A stretch of DNA of 64,000 nt from Lutjanus erythropterus (lineage: Eukaryota; Chordata; Actinopteri; Lutjaniformes; Lutjanidae). The first letter of the stretch is position 1. Each line of letters opens with the position of its first letter. Positions 60,457-64,000 of the stretch are shown one piece after another. Location: NCBI GenBank assembly GCA_020091685.1, contig CM034606.1, positions 19,980,695-20,044,694 on the forward strand. The letters are read 5' to 3'. The notes beneath the pieces are model-generated. The model did no database searches, was not told the origin of the DNA, and saw only the letters and a list, made by a program, of their open reading frames with translations. A program made the position numbers and the translations under genes.

Positions 60457-63400
60457 GGTTTTATCTGTGTCCTAGTTCAGCCCCAGTACTGACTCCTGTG
60501 TTGGTACAGAAACTAGAGAACCAAAAACCAAAACTCTTATCAGGGTGTTGCCCCGGTTCTATTCTCAGATTTAGAAAGGGTAGTGTCCCTTTACATGTGT
60601 TTTTATCTTGTAAGACAAACTGACAATGGGTGAACACCACGCTCTCACATGTATCCCTTTACACCTTGTACACAATTGCTTCACAGGTTGACAACACAAA
60701 GCTAATATTTACACAACTGTGGTTAAAGTGAAAGATCTTTGGATTAAATTTGAACTGCAGTAGATTATACAGTGGTTAAATCCTGTTGTTAAATTAGCTC
60801 ATATACTTTTTGACGCCAATCCCTCATACACCTTACGAAACTTAGGTAAAGCACTGTAAACTTCTGATGCACAGCAAACAGTAGTACATCTATCTTTGCT
60901 GAACTCTTTGGGAAGGACAGGCTAAATGATTCAACTGTGTTTGGCTTCAGTGAACACAGAGGAGATGGATAACATGCTTGGAATGTGCAGCATTTTAGGG
61001 ATTAAAAAGGTCATCTCATCTAAGTCACAGTAAACATTTTACCACTTACCCTACTAACCATGCTTATACACTATCATCTAAATGTGCCAAAGGTTCTCAG
61101 ATTTCTGGATTTTAATTAGCACTGCTCTAGCAATGAAAAAAAAAATGAAAAGGTCATTGACTTTTCTAGAATTCTAGGAACAAAGTGCTGTTTACTAACT
61201 AGCACAGATGAAATCTCTTTTCAGTAAGGTCTGTTACCAGGACATGTTTCTTGCTTTGATCACAGTTTACGTCCACTCAGAACTCTTGCTATTTTATTTT
61301 ATTGTTTTGTTCAAATTAATTTTAGGGATATGGGATAATGTCAGCACAATATCAGATGTAGGGTCTAATCAGGTCTAATCGTGGCGACATTAACAGGGGC
61401 AGGAGATTGGCAAGCGCTGTGGATGTAATGAAACGATAGCAACGCATTCGACTCTGAAGTCAGTTTGCTTTTTTATTTGCTAAAAAAGAACACCTGTCAT
61501 AGGCCCTTTGGATTAAAATAAAAATCAAATAATGGAATAAAAAAAAATCTACAACTTGAATTTCTGGGGGAGGGTTCTGTTGGCAGGGCAGTGGCGTCTG
61601 TTGGGGGGGCGGGGCGCCCTCCCAAATAAACTATAAGGGAAACACTGCACTGTGTATAAAAGCAAATTAATAATCAAAGCTGGCACGACTGTAAGGTTGT
61701 AGAAATCAACATGGCCTTGTATCCTTCAATGAGACCAAATCAATATTATAACCAATCCAGATGGGTCAGTACAAGATGGCCTTTAAAAGTGAATAAAAAT
61801 GGATGCAGGCATCAATTTTAGACGTTAAACTACGCCTACCCATCACATTTTTCTTCTATGCTTAGTTTTCTAATGCAAAGGAACTATGTTTTATAACTTT
61901 AAATGCTGTTCTTCACTCCATGGCTTCTCTATAGGTTACTCATCATCACCACAGAGATCAATGACCCACAGGGATCAATGGATATATCTGGCCTGTTGTT
62001 AAAACACATGTATACAACAAGCATAAAACAGTTCCTGGAGACAATATTAAGTGTCTTGTGATAGCACATGTTGTACATATCCTGGTATTAGATAAAAATC
62101 ACTCCATTTACAAGAAATGTCAAAGCAGTCTTGGCCTTACAATGGATAAGCTATAAGAGACGTCTGAACACTATCACACAAGCTATTCAGGGCAAGAAAA
62201 CTGTAAGAAACAGAAATTTAACACTGAGGTCTGATGATGGCCTTGACTGAGTGCAGTCACTGTCAAGTACCACCACAGGCAATGAGGTCTGGCAATTTTT
62301 TTCTGTCAGGCAATAATCAATGTGATAGCCATAACAGCTCACAACAGAAGCTCCACAACTTGCAATATAACACCCTCCTACTGCCTGGTAGTGCCTGGTA
62401 ATATTGCACTTATAATTTTAATCAAATAACTGGACTACAGCTGTAGCTGTAGCTGACAATTTGCATTCTAAAAATAGGAGGTAAACAAACAATTACCGTT
62501 TGATGTTTTTCCAGTGCAGTCACTGATCTGCCATCTTCACTCCATGACTGACAGTGTTGGTTTTCTTTTCACTGTCTGCGTTGCTAGTATAAAAACTAAA
62601 CAGTCAGAAGGTATACCATACATTTTTGTACAGTTTTAGCCTACATCATTTTCATGGAATAATAATTCCATTAAAATTAGCTGTTCTTTCTTTTGGCAAT
62701 GGCAGATTTTTAATTTCAAATAAATTACTATACATAGATCCCCAAATCATTGTAGGACTGAGATTCTTCAAGTCAAGCACTCTTTTTTCTAGTCTGTCAG
62801 TGTGCATTATAAAAACATGATAGCACAGATAGAAGCTTACAAAAATGCACGGGCATATTATTTCAATTAAGAATTCTAAATAAGGGGTATGATGGTAGAC
62901 AAGGATGGCAGCGCTGTCAGCAACCTGTGGAAAAGACGCTCTGCAGTCTGCAGGGATTTTATAACTGAACTACAGGAGAATGGACAATTTTACTTTTACT
63001 TTTTCTGACTGTGTGAAAATCTGAAAAAAAATGTTTTAACATCACAGACAATAAAGAAAGGCATTAAAATATGAGCCTTATACGTATAACATATATATGT
63101 AGCTTGGTACAGGAATTTAGTGTGGCGCACTGAACTGGAAAAAAAATTAATTGTCAATTATTCATACGTAACAGCCAAATATGATTGACTAAAAAACATT
63201 CTTAGGTGAGTAGTGCCCTAAATCATTCATCATTCATTAAGTTTAAGTTGATGAAACGTTAACTACCACGTAACAAAACAACCATGCTGACCTGTCACAA
63301 TATGATATTAGTAAGAGGAAATTTAGATATGACACAGTCTCGAATGCAAAATATACAGGAAATGTGCTTCATCATATAGACCTTAGCAACCCTGCTATCA

Positions 63401-64000
63401 CAGAGCAATATCATGTCCAGTCAGTCTGTTAATTAACAGAGCAAGGTGTTTGGCTAAGGGCAAAGATGAAACACCCCGTGAAATGTAAATGGCTCTTGCA
63501 GAATTCTTGGGGGAGCTGAGCTGAACGACACAACAACCATCATACTGGTAGGTGCCATTTGCTAATAAGGAAACCACCTGTAGCTTTATGAGTCACTTAT
63601 CAGCATGTCAGGCCCTCTCAACCTCAGAGGACGTACACACAACTTGCCTAGCCGCTCTGTTTCACCTACACGTGGAGCAGACACATCATAAATATATCTA
63701 GAATGGCACACAGGGGATTTTGTTGTCAACAGGGAGTAATTAGTGAGCAGCACAGCATCTAGCCCATCTTTTCATATCAACTACTGCACTGTAAAGGTCT
63801 GTGTCAACGCGACTGACAGATTAACAGACTGATAATGACTTTGCATGTTTAGGTAGAAAGAAGCAATTTCTTAACGGTGTATTTGCATGGGTGGTACAAT
63901 AAAAATGTGGTTTTTAATTGTTCTTCTTACACTGTTGTCGCTATAAATAGTGTTTGAAACCCAGTAACTAGAGCTAAGTTAAAGTGATATTTCACCCAAA

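Larger units (their letters stand above)
51895..64000 (-). other. sgms1: sgms1 upstream intron / leader-side DNA
   Basis: No CpG-rich promoter and no convincing non-coding first exon were found, so the transcription start is probably beyond the right edge. The content is one hAT element with target duplication, several hAT MITE pieces, a short CTG tract (58,355-58,371) and otherwise featureless AT-rich DNA. The region 53,300-53,760 is GC-richer and could hold a 5' UTR exon, but no clear acceptor/donor pair decides it. Confidence 0.5.

Overview
This window is nuclear DNA from a ray-finned (teleost) fish, probably a percomorph. The genes are vertebrate, with short coding exons, GT-AG introns and vertebrate-type protein sequence. 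The rest is AT-rich and packed with short interspersed elements of kinds familiar from teleost genomes: hAT-type MITEs, palindromic repeats, Tc1/mariner remnants and CA/TG microsatellites. No species was assigned. There is no prokaryotic, viral or organellar gene content.

Two genes are supported, both on the minus strand. The first is the 5' part of prkg1 (cGMP-dependent protein kinase 1). Its two alternative first coding exons are here: the alpha-type exon at 13,729-13,985 and, about 6.7 kb downstream in the gene, the beta-type exon at 6,741-7,045. Both end after two bases of a split codon, so either can be joined to the same shared second exon, which lies beyond the left edge. Each exon sits beside its own GC-richer upstream stretch, consistent with two promoters. 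Positions 1-6,740 are the beginning of the intron after the beta exon. The second gene is sgms1 (sphingomyelin synthase 1). Its complete coding sequence lies in five exons between 51,618 (ATG) and 45,979 (stop). The splice phases are consistent throughout and the predicted protein is 410 residues. The catalytic residues are intact (His283, His326, Asp330 in this numbering). Its 3' untranslated region probably runs down to about 43,360. Its non-coding first exon(s) and promoter were not found and probably lie beyond the right edge.

The layout from left to right is: prkg1 intron (1-6.7 kb), beta exon and promoter region (6.7-7.5 kb), alpha-to-beta intron (7.5-13.7 kb), alpha exon and promoter region (13.7-14.4 kb), about 29 kb of intergenic DNA with no convincing gene (14.4-43.4 kb), sgms1 3' UTR and coding exons (43.4-51.9 kb), and sgms1 upstream intron or leader DNA (51.9-64 kb). 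The two genes are in tandem (sgms1 upstream, prkg1 downstream). They act in unrelated processes, sphingolipid synthesis at the Golgi and NO/cGMP signalling, so nothing suggests a functional unit.

Most non-coding structure is transposon-derived. The clearest cases are: a decayed Tc1-like transposon that fills nearly all of one sgms1 intron; a hAT MITE with a perfect 8-bp target duplication in the probable sgms1 3' UTR; a 626-bp hAT-type element with a 7/8 target duplication at 58.0-58.6 kb; and two copies of a 56-bp-unit tandem-repeat element, one intact and one split by an insertion. One plus-strand exon-like open segment (11,358-11,508), antisense in the alpha-to-beta intron of prkg1, could not be identified and deserves a check. 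I found no strong evidence for a new biological system.
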